NCBI GenBank assembly: GCA_030019445.1
Contig: JASEEU010000008.1
Span: 1 to 64,000, forward strand
DNA from: Anaerosomatales bacterium
GTDB lineage: Bacteria > Actinomycetota > Coriobacteriia > Anaerosomatales > Anaerosomataceae
Length of the DNA stretch: 64,000 nt
Direction: 5' to 3'
Shown here: positions 34,476 through 42,487 of the stretch, in pieces
How the letters are laid out: each line of letters opens with the position of its first letter
Numbering within the stretch: the stretch's first letter is position 1
Notes under the pieces: generated by a model
What the model was told of the DNA's origin: nothing
What the model saw: the letters and a program-made list of their open reading frames with translations, nothing else
Database searches by the model: none
Position numbers and translations under genes: made by a program

Positions 34476-35261
34476 ATGACGAGCGAGTTCTGGTCCGGCT
34501 GGGGGTGGCCGCTGGCCACCGGGCTCATCGGCTTCGTGTACGTGGGCCTGCTCGTCGCGCAGTGGTACCGGCGGCGCAAGCCGCACCAGCTCGCCTGGGC
34601 AGTGGGTTTCCTGTTCTACGCGGTCGCGGCGGTCATGGAAGCCGTCTCGGAGTTCTCGGGGAACTGGGACCCGACCGTCTACCGCATCTACATCGTCCTT
34701 GCCGCGTCGCTCGTGGGCTTCCTCGGCCTCGGCACGCTCTACCTCGTCACCAGGAAGAACACACTCGGCCACGCGTACCTTGTGTTCAACCTCGTCGCGC
34801 TGGCGGTCTTCTTCTACGGGACGTTCACGACCGAGCTCATCGCCGACAAGCTCGTCCCCGGTATCACGGTGGGCGGGCAGGCGCTCGGCGCGAGCATGTC
34901 GTTCCCGCGCGTGATGAGTTTCGCGTTCAACATCCCCGGCACGCTGCTGCTGCTCGGCGGATCGGCATACTCGGTCGTCAAGTTCTGGCCGAAGAAGGAG
35001 TACCGCTACCGCTCGTGGGCGAACGTGCTCATCTTCATCGGCACGCTCATCATCGCCGGGGCGGGCTCGATGGCCCGTGCCGGCCAGACAGTCGGCCTCT
35101 ACCCGGCCGAGATGGTCGCGAGCGCGGTCCTGCTCGCTGGGTTCCTCATGGCGGGCACGCTCGAGAAGGGCGCCCGTACGGTCAGGGCGCGTTTCGCGTC
35201 ACAGGGGGCGGACGCGGGAGCCGGCGAGACGTCGGACGCGGACCGCACGGGACCGGCGTAG
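34476..35261 (+). CDS. Seven-helix integral membrane protein
   Basis: The 261-residue protein is not recognised. About seven hydrophobic segments are seen, beginning ATGLIGFVYVGLLVAQWY and ending MVASAVLLAGFLMAGTL, with a charged C-terminal tail. The seven-helix layout recalls 7TM sensory or histidine-kinase-attached membrane domains, but no fused output domain is present. It lies 11 nt after the helical membrane protein gene. Its stop is part of a palindrome (GGCGTAGCGCGCTACGCC) shared with the convergent Crp/Fnr gene. Confidence 0.7.
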   Translation: MTSEFWSGWGWPLATGLIGFVYVGLLVAQWYRRRKPHQLAWAVGFLFYAVAAVMEAVSEFSGNWDPTVYRIYIVLAASLVGFLGLGTLYLVTRKNTLGHAYLVFNLVALAVFFYGTFTTELIADKLVPGITVGGQALGASMSFPRVMSFAFNIPGTLLLLGGSAYSVVKFWPKKEYRYRSWANVLIFIGTLIIAGAGSMARAGQTVGLYPAEMVASAVLLAGFLMAGTLEKGARTVRARFASQGADAGAGETSDADRTGPA

Positions 35262-35265
35262 CGCG

Positions 35266-35979
35266 CTACGCCTCCTCGTACCCGCTGCCGAGACGAGCGA
35301 GCGCTCCGACGTCGAGCACGACGACGTCGGTCCCCCGCACGATGACCACCTCGTCGTCCCGCAGACGGGCGAACGCCCGCGAGAGCGTCTCGGGCACGGT
35401 GCCGAGCGCGGCGGCGAGCTCGGTCTTGGTCATGCCGAGGGATACGACGAGTCCCTCGGCCGTCGGCGTCCCCGCCGCAAGGGAGCGCTGGAACAGGTAG
35501 CGCGCGAGGCGCCCGGGGACATCGAGCGCGAGCGTCTGCACGACGCTCGTCAGGTTGACGACCCGGGTGGCGAGGTCGGCGATGAGGCTGCGTGCCACTG
35601 CGGGCTCGGCCTCGATGAGGTCGAAGAGCGCCTCACGAGGGAGCCAGGCGACCGTCGCCGGCGTCGTGGCGTCGACGTTCGCCGGGTAGCGGCCGCCCGC
35701 CAGGGCGGCGACGGCCGCGAGCGGGTCGCCGGCTTCAAGGGCCTCGAGCGTTATCGTGCGACCATCAGCCTGCAGGTGGAAGACGCGCGCTTTGCCCGCG
35801 ACGAGGACGCCGAAGCGCTCGGCAGGCTCGCCTTCAGCGGCCAGGGGCGTGCCGCGCGGCACGTCGCTCACGCTCGCGAGCTCCGCGAGCCGCCGGACGG
35901 CTCCGTCGCTCGCGGTGCGCCAGAGGCGTGAGCCGCGGAACGCGGCGTAGACGTCCGGTCTGACGGGCTTGGTCGCCAC
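35266..35979 (-). CDS. Crp/Fnr-family transcriptional regulator (HcpR/DNR-like)
   Basis: The 237-residue regulator has a cyclic-nucleotide-type beta-roll (LAAEGEPAERFGVLVAGKAR), a dimer helix and a C-terminal Crp helix-turn-helix (MTKTELAAALGTVPETLSR). It has no cysteine, so it cannot be an FNR-type 4Fe-4S sensor; a heme/NO sensor such as DNR or HcpR is likelier. I chose GTG 35979 because GAGAGGA lies just upstream; ATG 36006 is in frame but lacks a site. It is divergent from the hcp unit, with a TTGAC-N4-GTCAA palindrome between them, and probably controls that unit. Confidence 0.87.
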   Translation of the reverse strand: MATKPVRPDVYAAFRGSRLWRTASDGAVRRLAELASVSDVPRGTPLAAEGEPAERFGVLVAGKARVFHLQADGRTITLEALEAGDPLAAVAALAGGRYPANVDATTPATVAWLPREALFDLIEAEPAVARSLIADLATRVVNLTSVVQTLALDVPGRLARYLFQRSLAAGTPTAEGLVVSLGMTKTELAAALGTVPETLSRAFARLRDDEVVIVRGTDVVVLDVGALARLGSGYEEA

Positions 35980-36012
35980 GCGGGTCCTCTCATCGGCTAC
36001 GACCATCCGATT

Positions 36013-36026
36013 TTGACAGAAGTCAA
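36013..36026. promoter_or_regulatory. Crp/Fnr-type palindrome between regulator and hcp unit
   Basis: TTGACAGAAGTCAA is a perfect 5-bp-arm palindrome (TTGAC-AGAA-GTCAA) with the spacing of FNR/DNR-type boxes. It sits 34 nt before the regulator start and 58 nt before the ygbA-like start, so it could serve both directions. Confidence 0.75.
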
Positions 36027-36083
36027 GGAGCGCGTCGCACAGCCGACGGTACGCTGCAGGGCGTCGACCGGAACGGAGGATGC

Positions 36084-36518
36084 ATGAGCGAGCGGTTCGC
36101 CGAGAAGATGCACGACCCGGAGGTCATCAAGGACACGCGGCTGCTCGGTGACTTCTCGGTCATCTACTGCCGCGGCGTGCACACCGACGCGGTGCGGATG
36201 CCGCTCGTGAGCGACGGCGCCGAGCTCGGCGTGTACGGGGACGCGCTGCCGGTGGTCTGCGCCGAGTGCGCGGAGCTGCTCCGCTATGCCGAGAAGCGCC
36301 GCGCGTTCTGCCCCAAGGACCCCAAGCCGTTCTGCAGCTACTGCGACACCCACTGCTACAAGCCCGACATGCGGGAGCAGATGCGTGAAGTGATGCGCTA
36401 CGCGGGCCCGCGCTCGATGCTGCACGGGCACGCGGTCGACGGCATCAAGCACCTGATCGAGGGACGGAAGCACAAGCGCGCGGCGCGTCGGGCCCAGGAT
36501 ACCGACGGCGCCGTCTGA
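36084..36518 (+). CDS. YgbA-like protein (nitrous oxide-stimulated promoter family)
   Basis: The 144-residue protein is rich in cysteine and basic residues: YCRGVHTD, VVCAECAELLRYAEKRRAFC, PKPFCSYCDTHCYKPDMREQ. This matches the YgbA family, linked in enterobacteria to nitrosative stress and NsrR control. The cysteines may bind metal or a cluster. ATG 36084 follows GGAGGATGC. It is the first gene of the unit with ferredoxin and Hcp. Confidence 0.85.
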   Translation: MSERFAEKMHDPEVIKDTRLLGDFSVIYCRGVHTDAVRMPLVSDGAELGVYGDALPVVCAECAELLRYAEKRRAFCPKDPKPFCSYCDTHCYKPDMREQMREVMRYAGPRSMLHGHAVDGIKHLIEGRKHKRAARRAQDTDGAV

Positions 36519-36536
36519 GACGGAGAGAGGGACACC

Positions 36537-36923
36537 ATGTCAAGCACCATCACCCGACAGATCGTGAGGATCGACGAGGAGCTCTGCAACGGTTGCGGGC
36601 TGTGCGTGAGCCCGTGTGCCGAGGGAGCGATCGAGCTCATCGACGGCAAGGCCAGGGTCGTCCGCGACGAGCTCTGCGACGGCGCGGGCTTCTGCCTGGG
36701 CGTCTGCCCGACCGGCGCGCTCACCATCGAGGTTCGCGAGGCGGTGCCGTTCGACCACGCGGCCGCCGAGCCCATCATCGCCGAGAAGCAGCGGACCTAC
36801 ATCCCGCAGGTCTGCTTCCGCTGCGGCACCGACGAGGACCACGCGCCGTTGCTGCCGGTGCGTCAGCAGGGCAGGAGCGAGTGGGTATGTACTCGCTGCC
36901 TCCCCACGCTCATCCACGGATAG
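36537..36923 (+). CDS. 4Fe-4S ferredoxin-type protein with extra Cys-pair domain
   Basis: The 128-residue protein has a first cluster motif CNGCGLCVSPCAEGA, a second, modified site CDGAGFCLGVCPTGA in which the usual second cysteine is Ala, and a C-terminal zinc-ribbon-like part (CFRCG and CTRCLP). It probably carries one intact 4Fe-4S cluster, perhaps a second 3Fe-type one, and delivers electrons to Hcp encoded 23 nt downstream. The ribosome site is GGAGAGAGG. Confidence 0.88.
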   Translation: MSSTITRQIVRIDEELCNGCGLCVSPCAEGAIELIDGKARVVRDELCDGAGFCLGVCPTGALTIEVREAVPFDHAAAEPIIAEKQRTYIPQVCFRCGTDEDHAPLLPVRQQGRSEWVCTRCLPTLIHG

Positions 36924-36946
36924 GACACGACGGAGAGGAGAACGAC

Positions 36947-38587
36947 TTGTTCTGCAATCAGTGCGAACAGGCCAGCAAGGGGATCGCGTGCACCACGACC
37001 GGCGTCTGCGGCAAGACGCCCGAGGTGGCCGCGCTGCAAGACCTGCTGCTGCACCAGCTCAAGGGCATCTCGGCCATCGCGGTCGCGGGTGCGGCCGTGG
37101 GCGCCACCGATGACACGGCCGATGAGTTCGTGAACGGCGCGCTGTTCACGACCGTCACGAACGTGGACTTCGACGCCGAGCACATCGCCGGCATCATCCG
37201 CCGCGGCGACGAGGTCAAGCGCGCGCTTCGCGAGAAGGTCGAAGCTGCGGGCGGCGCCGTTCCCGCGGGCGATCCCGCGGTCGACTTCGAGCCGGCCGCC
37301 GACGTGGCCGGGCTCGTCGCTCAGGGTGAAGCGGTGGGCATCTTCTCGGACCACGACCGCGACGAGAACGTGCAGGCGCTCCAGCAGACCGCCGTCTACG
37401 GCCTCAAGGGCATCGCGGCGTACGCGGACCACGCCCGCGTCCTCGGCCACACGGACCCGGCGATCTACGCGTTCGAGCACGAGCTGCTCGCGGCGCTCTC
37501 CGACCGTGACCTCACGCTCGAGGACTGGGTCGGTCTCGCGCTCAGGACCGGCGAGGTGAACCTGCGCGTCATGGAGCTGCTCGACGCGGCGAACACGGGC
37601 GCGTACGGTCATCCGGTGCCCACGGAGGTCCCGCTCGGACACCGCCCCAACAAGGCGATCGTGGTCTCAGGCCACGACCTCGCAGACCTCAAGGAGCTGC
37701 TCGAGCAGACGGAGGGCCTCGGCATCGACGTCTACACGCACGGCGAGATGCTTCCGGCGCACGGCTACCCGGAGCTCAAGAAGCACAGCCACTTCTACGG
37801 CCACTACGGAACGGCGTGGCAGAACCAGCGCAAGGAGTTCGACGCGTTCCCGGGCGCGGTGCTCATGACCACCAACTGCATCCAGAACCCGCGTGAGAGC
37901 TATGCCGAGAACATCTTCACGACCGGGCGCGTGGCACACCCGAGCGCTGTCCACGTGAAGAACGGCGACTTCAAGGCGGTCATCGACCGCGCCCTGGAGC
38001 TCCCCGGCTTCACCGATGAGGTCGACGCCGGCAGCGTGATGGTCGGCTTCGGGCGGAACGCGGTGCTCTCAGTGGCGCCAACGGTGATCGAGGCCGTGAA
38101 GAACGGCGACATCCGCCACTTCTTCCTCGTTGGCGGCTGCGACGGCGCCAAGCCGGGCCGCAGCTACTACACCGACTTCGTCGAACAGGCGCCGTCGGAC
38201 ACGATCGTGCTCACGCTCGCATGCGGCAAGTTCCGCTTCTTCGATCGCGAGCTCGGCGATATCGGCGGCATCCCGCGCCTGCTCGATGTCGGTCAGTGCA
38301 ACGACGCATACTCGGCCATCAAGATCGCGGTGGCGCTCGCCGATGCGTTCGAGGTCGGCGTGAACGACCTGCCGCTCTCGATGGTGCTCTCGTGGTACGA
38401 GCAGAAGGCCGTGGCCATCCTGCTCACGCTGCTGCACCTGGGGATCACCGACATCCGTCTTGGTCCCACGCTCCCGGCGTTCATCACGCCGGCCGTGCTG
38501 CAGGTGCTCGTCGACACCTTCGACATCAAGCCGATCGGCGAGAGCGCAGCCGCTGACCTCGAGGCCATCCTCGGCCCGGCGGCGTAG
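36947..38587 (+). CDS. hcp: Hydroxylamine reductase / hybrid cluster protein
   Basis: The 546-residue protein has an N-terminal cluster motif CNQCEQASKGIACTTTGVC (C-x2-C-x8-C-x5-C), as in strict-anaerobe class Hcp, and hybrid-cluster segments such as GHPVPTEVPLG, THGEMLPAHGYPEL, TTNCIQNPRESY, FLVGGCDGAKPGRSYY and LACGKFRF. Hcp reduces NO to N2O and hydroxylamine to ammonia. The start is a TTG at 36947 so that the protein begins (M)FCNQC; GGAGAGGAG lies 6 nt upstream. It belongs with the ferredoxin and YgbA-like genes. Confidence 0.96.
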   Translation: MFCNQCEQASKGIACTTTGVCGKTPEVAALQDLLLHQLKGISAIAVAGAAVGATDDTADEFVNGALFTTVTNVDFDAEHIAGIIRRGDEVKRALREKVEAAGGAVPAGDPAVDFEPAADVAGLVAQGEAVGIFSDHDRDENVQALQQTAVYGLKGIAAYADHARVLGHTDPAIYAFEHELLAALSDRDLTLEDWVGLALRTGEVNLRVMELLDAANTGAYGHPVPTEVPLGHRPNKAIVVSGHDLADLKELLEQTEGLGIDVYTHGEMLPAHGYPELKKHSHFYGHYGTAWQNQRKEFDAFPGAVLMTTNCIQNPRESYAENIFTTGRVAHPSAVHVKNGDFKAVIDRALELPGFTDEVDAGSVMVGFGRNAVLSVAPTVIEAVKNGDIRHFFLVGGCDGAKPGRSYYTDFVEQAPSDTIVLTLACGKFRFFDRELGDIGGIPRLLDVGQCNDAYSAIKIAVALADAFEVGVNDLPLSMVLSWYEQKAVAILLTLLHLGITDIRLGPTLPAFITPAVLQVLVDTFDIKPIGESAAADLEAILGPAA

Positions 38588-38588
38588 C

Positions 38589-38864
38589 GTGCGAGTCCTC
38601 AAGAGCATCGCTATCGGCTTCGGTGCGACGCTCGTGGTGCTCGCCGTGGTTGGTGTGGCGCTCTACTTCCTGGGCGGGCCGTCCGGCCCGTCCAGGGAGG
38701 TCCGCGCCGCGTACGCCGAGCTCGCGGCGGCGGGCGCCACGCCCCCTCCACCCGCCGAGCAGTTCGTGCTGCCGATCCCCGGCTGCCGGTGCCACAGCGA
38801 CGACCCTGTCGCCATCGTCCATCACGCCGAGTACCGCATGCGGGACTGCGCGAGCTGCCACTAG
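38589..38864 (+). CDS. Small membrane-anchored protein with CxxCH motif
   Basis: The 91-residue protein has one N-terminal membrane segment (IAIGFGATLVVLAVVGVALYF), a short Pro-rich linker and a C-terminal region with GCRCHSDD and a terminal CASCH. CxxCH is the heme c attachment motif, and two other histidines (VHH) could be ligands. It starts 1 nt after the hcp stop, so it may pass electrons to the hcp system. It is a candidate monoheme cytochrome, and cytochrome c assembly genes lie 2 kb away. Not recognised as a named family. Confidence 0.7.
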   Translation: MRVLKSIAIGFGATLVVLAVVGVALYFLGGPSGPSREVRAAYAELAAAGATPPPPAEQFVLPIPGCRCHSDDPVAIVHHAEYRMRDCASCH

Positions 38865-38981
38865 TGGTCGGGCTTCTGCGGATGGCGCGTCTGCGCGCGT
38901 GATGCAGCGGCGCGCTGCGGTATGATTCCTCCAGGGCGCTCCTTCGGCGCGCCGGCCGCCCGCCGCACCACGGGAGGATCG

Positions 38982-40763
38982 ATGACGCAGCTTCTCACGC
39001 ACGTGCAGGAACTCGCTGAGGGCATCGGCCCCCGGCCGGCCACCACCGACGCCGAAGCGCAGGCTGCCGACTACATCCAGCACCAGTTCGAGGCGCGCGG
39101 GCTTGAGACCGAGCGGCAGGAGTTCGACTGCCCCCGCACCTACGGCTGGGCGTACGTGCTCTATCATGCGCTGACCATCGGTTCGGCGGTCCTGGCGGGC
39201 TGGTTCGCCTGGCCCGCGTTCGTGATCGCCGTCATCGTCGCGGTCGTCATGTTCTTCGACCTGTCGACCCGGTGGGGGCTCTCGGGTTGGCTCCCGCCCA
39301 AGGGGCCGAGCCAGAACGTCATCGCCCGGCACACGCCCAAGCTTCGCAGGGGCGAGCGGCTCAAGCGCGTGGTCATCGTCGCGCACTACGACTCGGCTCG
39401 CGCGTCGCTCGCGTTCAGCCCGGGCCTGGTCAAGAACTTCTCGGTCACCTTCGGCCTCATGAAGTGGCTGACGGTGCTCGTTCCCGTCGCGATCCTGGTC
39501 ACCGCGCTGCCGTGGACGCAGGAGCTCCGGCCGTGGACCTGGTACGCGACGCTCGCCGTCTCGGCGTATCTCGTCGTGCCGCTGCTCATCAACGTCCATC
39601 GCGAACTCTTCATGGCGTCCACCGACGGCGCCAACGACAACGCGTCGGGCGTCGCCGTGATGCTCGAGGTCATGACGCGCATCGTGCCCGAGCCGGAGGA
39701 CACCGGGCGTCCCACGGAGCCCATCAGGCGTTCGGCCGAGGCTGCCGAGGAGGCCGACGTCGTCTTGGAAGACGCGCTGCTCAGCTACACGCCGCTCGAG
39801 GCACCGGGCGTGCCCGCGGGTCCGCTCGAGCCGGCCGAGCCCGTGGCCCCGGCTCCGGCGCGCATGGACACCTTCGACGACCTCGGTTGGGAGACCGGCG
39901 CGGCGGCGTCCGTCGGGCCGGAGCAGGAGCGTATCGACTTCGGCGCACCCGCGAGCCCGGTCTCGCCAGCCGCGGAGCCCGAGCCCTACCACGAGGAGCC
40001 GCTCGCATCCGATGACTTCGGTTTCACCGAGACAGAACGGCCGCGCCGGCGCGGCCTCGGCGGTCTGTTCCGCCGCAAGCAGCGCGAAGAGCCGGCCGGG
40101 GGCGCCGACGAGTGGCTCGGCGTCGATGACGGGTTCGATGTCCGGCAGGAGGGTCGCAAGCTCGGCTCGTGGAACAACCTCGGCGACGAGGAGCCGGAAG
40201 AGGACGAGTGGGGTCGCAAGGGCGGCGCCGCCGGCCCGGTGGACTTCGAGGACCCGGACTTCGCGTCGGAGGAGGCTGCGCGCATCCGGCGACGCGTCAC
40301 GCAGGGCATCGATCGCGAGCTGGCCGAGAAGGAGATCTGGTTCGTCGCGACGGGTGCCGAGGAGGCCGGCACGTGGGGGATGCGCGCGTTCATCGCCGAG
40401 TACGCCGATGAGCTTGCCGAGTCCCTCATCATCAACATCGACAACGTCGGAGCCGGGTCGGTCTACTGGATCACCGAGGAAGGCATGATCCGACGTCTGC
40501 ACTGCGACCGCCGGCTGGCGTCTGCGGCGCGCCGGGTGGCGCGCGAGGCGGAGCTGCCGGTGAAGGGCAGGCCCTATCGCGGGCTATCGACCGATGCGAC
40601 GCCCGCGCTCGCGCGAGGACTGCGCGCCATGAGCGTCATGGCGTTCGACATCAACGGCCGGCTGCCGAACTGGCACTGGCGCACGGACACCGTCGAGAAC
40701 GTGCAGGAGCGGACGCTCGAGGTCGCGGCCGACCTCGTGACGGGCTTGATCCGGGAGGTCTAG
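38982..40763 (+). CDS. M28-family metallopeptidase with membrane helices and a large insert
   Basis: The 593-residue protein has the zinc aminopeptidase motifs HYDSARA (H-x-D), DGANDNASG, ATGAEEAGTWG, IDNVGAGS and a late His in NWHWRTDT. Membrane segments occur early (about residues 60-95) and at about 165-205, between the first and second zinc motifs. Between the second and third motifs (about residues 236-440) there is an acidic, Pro-rich insertion unlike the family core, probably disordered. ATG 38982 follows GGGAGGATCG. The 3' end overlaps the convergent gene by 4 nt. Substrate is unknown. Confidence 0.85.
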   Translation: MTQLLTHVQELAEGIGPRPATTDAEAQAADYIQHQFEARGLETERQEFDCPRTYGWAYVLYHALTIGSAVLAGWFAWPAFVIAVIVAVVMFFDLSTRWGLSGWLPPKGPSQNVIARHTPKLRRGERLKRVVIVAHYDSARASLAFSPGLVKNFSVTFGLMKWLTVLVPVAILVTALPWTQELRPWTWYATLAVSAYLVVPLLINVHRELFMASTDGANDNASGVAVMLEVMTRIVPEPEDTGRPTEPIRRSAEAAEEADVVLEDALLSYTPLEAPGVPAGPLEPAEPVAPAPARMDTFDDLGWETGAAASVGPEQERIDFGAPASPVSPAAEPEPYHEEPLASDDFGFTETERPRRRGLGGLFRRKQREEPAGGADEWLGVDDGFDVRQEGRKLGSWNNLGDEEPEEDEWGRKGGAAGPVDFEDPDFASEEAARIRRRVTQGIDRELAEKEIWFVATGAEEAGTWGMRAFIAEYADELAESLIINIDNVGAGSVYWITEEGMIRRLHCDRRLASAARRVAREAELPVKGRPYRGLSTDATPALARGLRAMSVMAFDINGRLPNWHWRTDTVENVQERTLEVAADLVTGLIREV

Positions 40764-41398
40764 CCGCCCGAGGGGTCGGTCGGACGTGGGCGCGCCCAGA
40801 AAGAGAGCGCCGAGCCCCCGACGAGCAGCAGCGTCGCGCTCCAGAACACGGGGAGCATCCACCGCGACCCCTGCAGGCTCACGACCACGAGGCAGAAGAG
40901 CACGAAGCCGAGGTGCAGCAGGCCCGATCCCGTCTTCGCCAGCACGCCCTCGGTCACGTACGTGAGCCCGCCCGCGTTCGCGAGCGTGAGCGCCACGACC
41001 GCGACCTGGATGAGCGCTGCGAGCCCCAGGTAGACGCCCAGGCCCGTGTCGACCGACCGGGCCACGACGCCGGCACCGACGCCGGCTGCGAGCATGAGCG
41101 CCGACGCGGCCACGAGCGCGCGCCGTCTGAACAGCCGTTTCGGCACGCAGAGGCCCATCACCACGACGAGCGCGATCACGAGCGGGCCGGCGATCGCGTT
41201 CATCGTGTCGACGAACGCGGGGTAGCCGAGCTGCTCCCACCCCGGCTGCGCCCGGTACGCCCACCACGCGTAGAGCGTGCCGACGAACGACTGCACGCCG
41301 AGGGCGGCGAGCAGGGCGACCGTGAGCGCCATGAGCGTGAAGTCCCAGGCCCCTCTACGGGGAGCTCGGACCGCGGGTCCTGTCTCGGCCATCGGCAT
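40760..41398 (-). CDS. Membrane protein in cytochrome c assembly unit
   Basis: The 212-residue protein has about five hydrophobic segments (LMALTVALLAALGVQSFVG, GPLVIALVVVMGLCV, ALVAASALMLAAGVGAGVV, LIQVAVVALTLANA, LLHLGFVLFCLVVVSL). I do not recognise a family. It begins at ATG 41398, 4 nt after the CcsA-like gene, so it is co-translated and probably belongs to the same membrane complex. Confidence 0.7.
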   Translation of the reverse strand: MPMAETGPAVRAPRRGAWDFTLMALTVALLAALGVQSFVGTLYAWWAYRAQPGWEQLGYPAFVDTMNAIAGPLVIALVVVMGLCVPKRLFRRRALVAASALMLAAGVGAGVVARSVDTGLGVYLGLAALIQVAVVALTLANAGGLTYVTEGVLAKTGSGLLHLGFVLFCLVVVSLQGSRWMLPVFWSATLLLVGGSALSFWARPRPTDPSGG

Positions 41399-41402
41399 CA
41401 CC

Positions 41403-42371
41403 TCACGCCACCGAATGCGCGCCGGGGACGATATACGTCGCGAGGTAGGTGAGCACGAGCGTCAGGAACGAGAGCGCCGCCAGGCCCACCGCCACCTTCC
41501 ACATCCCGCGTCGCCGCAGGTAGAGACGGCCATGCAGGTAGGCCGTGTAGAGCAGCCACATCATGATCGACATGTTCACCTTGCCCGACCACCACCAGGC
41601 CTCGCCCTGCCACGCCATGATCGCCCACGGGAAGCCGAGCAGCATGCCGAGGGTGAGCGGCAGGTAGCCGAGCCGCGCCCAGCCGTACGCGGTGCGCTCG
41701 AACGACGAGCGGCGATGGCGGATGGTGAGGACGGTCGCGACGAACGACGCCACGAACGAGGCGTACGAGACGAAGAGCAGCGGTGGATGCACCCACATGT
41801 ACCACGTGTTGTAGTAGAAGCGCCGCGCGCCCTCGATCCCCTGCCACGCCGCCATGGCGAGCTCGGTCGAACCGCTGCCGAGCGCCTGCAGGTACCCCCG
41901 GTACTGGCCGAGAAAGTCGGGGAGCGGGTCGGTGAACGGTCGACCCCAGATGATCGCGCCGAGCGTGAGCACGGCGACGGCCAGCGCGAGTCCGGGCGCG
42001 AGCTCATCGCGGTGACGCCGCGCGACGATCGCCATCACCGCGAGCGCGAGCGCCCATACGTAGAGCTTCTCCGACTCGACCCACGGCGAGACGGCGATCC
42101 GGCCGGTGACGCCTCCGGTGAGCGGGTCGATGACGACCGCGGCGTTCCACAGCCGCCAGTGGAACCAGAGCAGGAGCGCCTCGCCGACCGCGAGCAGCGA
42201 GGTATGCGCGACGAGCGCCGTGCGCAGGCGCGCACGGGCGGGCGGGTAGAGGGCAGCGAACACGAGCGCCAGCGCGCTCAGGACGAGACCCGCCGAGAGG
42301 ATCGCGCCCACCCCGCGCAACGACGCCGCTGCGGCGTCGACGTCAGCGGCTATCGTGAGAAGGTCAGGCAT
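41403..42371 (-). CDS. CcsA/CcmF-like cytochrome c assembly protein
   Basis: The 322-residue protein has eight or so membrane segments. WVHPPLLFVSYASFVASF carries the histidine motif of heme-handling CcsA/CcmF proteins, and the Trp-rich WQGEAWWWSGKVNMSIMMW corresponds to the WWD segment, though the usual aspartate is not seen. These proteins present heme to apocytochromes outside the membrane. No ResB/CcsB partner is visible in the window. TATACT at 42397-42402 on this strand is a possible -10. The nearby CxxCH protein could be a client. Confidence 0.82.
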   Translation of the reverse strand: MPDLLTIAADVDAAAASLRGVGAILSAGLVLSALALVFAALYPPARARLRTALVAHTSLLAVGEALLLWFHWRLWNAAVVIDPLTGGVTGRIAVSPWVESEKLYVWALALAVMAIVARRHRDELAPGLALAVAVLTLGAIIWGRPFTDPLPDFLGQYRGYLQALGSGSTELAMAAWQGIEGARRFYYNTWYMWVHPPLLFVSYASFVASFVATVLTIRHRRSSFERTAYGWARLGYLPLTLGMLLGFPWAIMAWQGEAWWWSGKVNMSIMMWLLYTAYLHGRLYLRRRGMWKVAVGLAALSFLTLVLTYLATYIVPGAHSVA

Positions 42372-42487
42372 GCGGCTCCGCAGGTCGGCGTGAGTGCAGT
42401 ATAGCGGCGCGGGCGGCGGTGCGCGTGATACACTCGGCGGGGACGGGGCGCGCTACGGCGCGCCCGCTGGATTCAGGAGGCGTTGCG

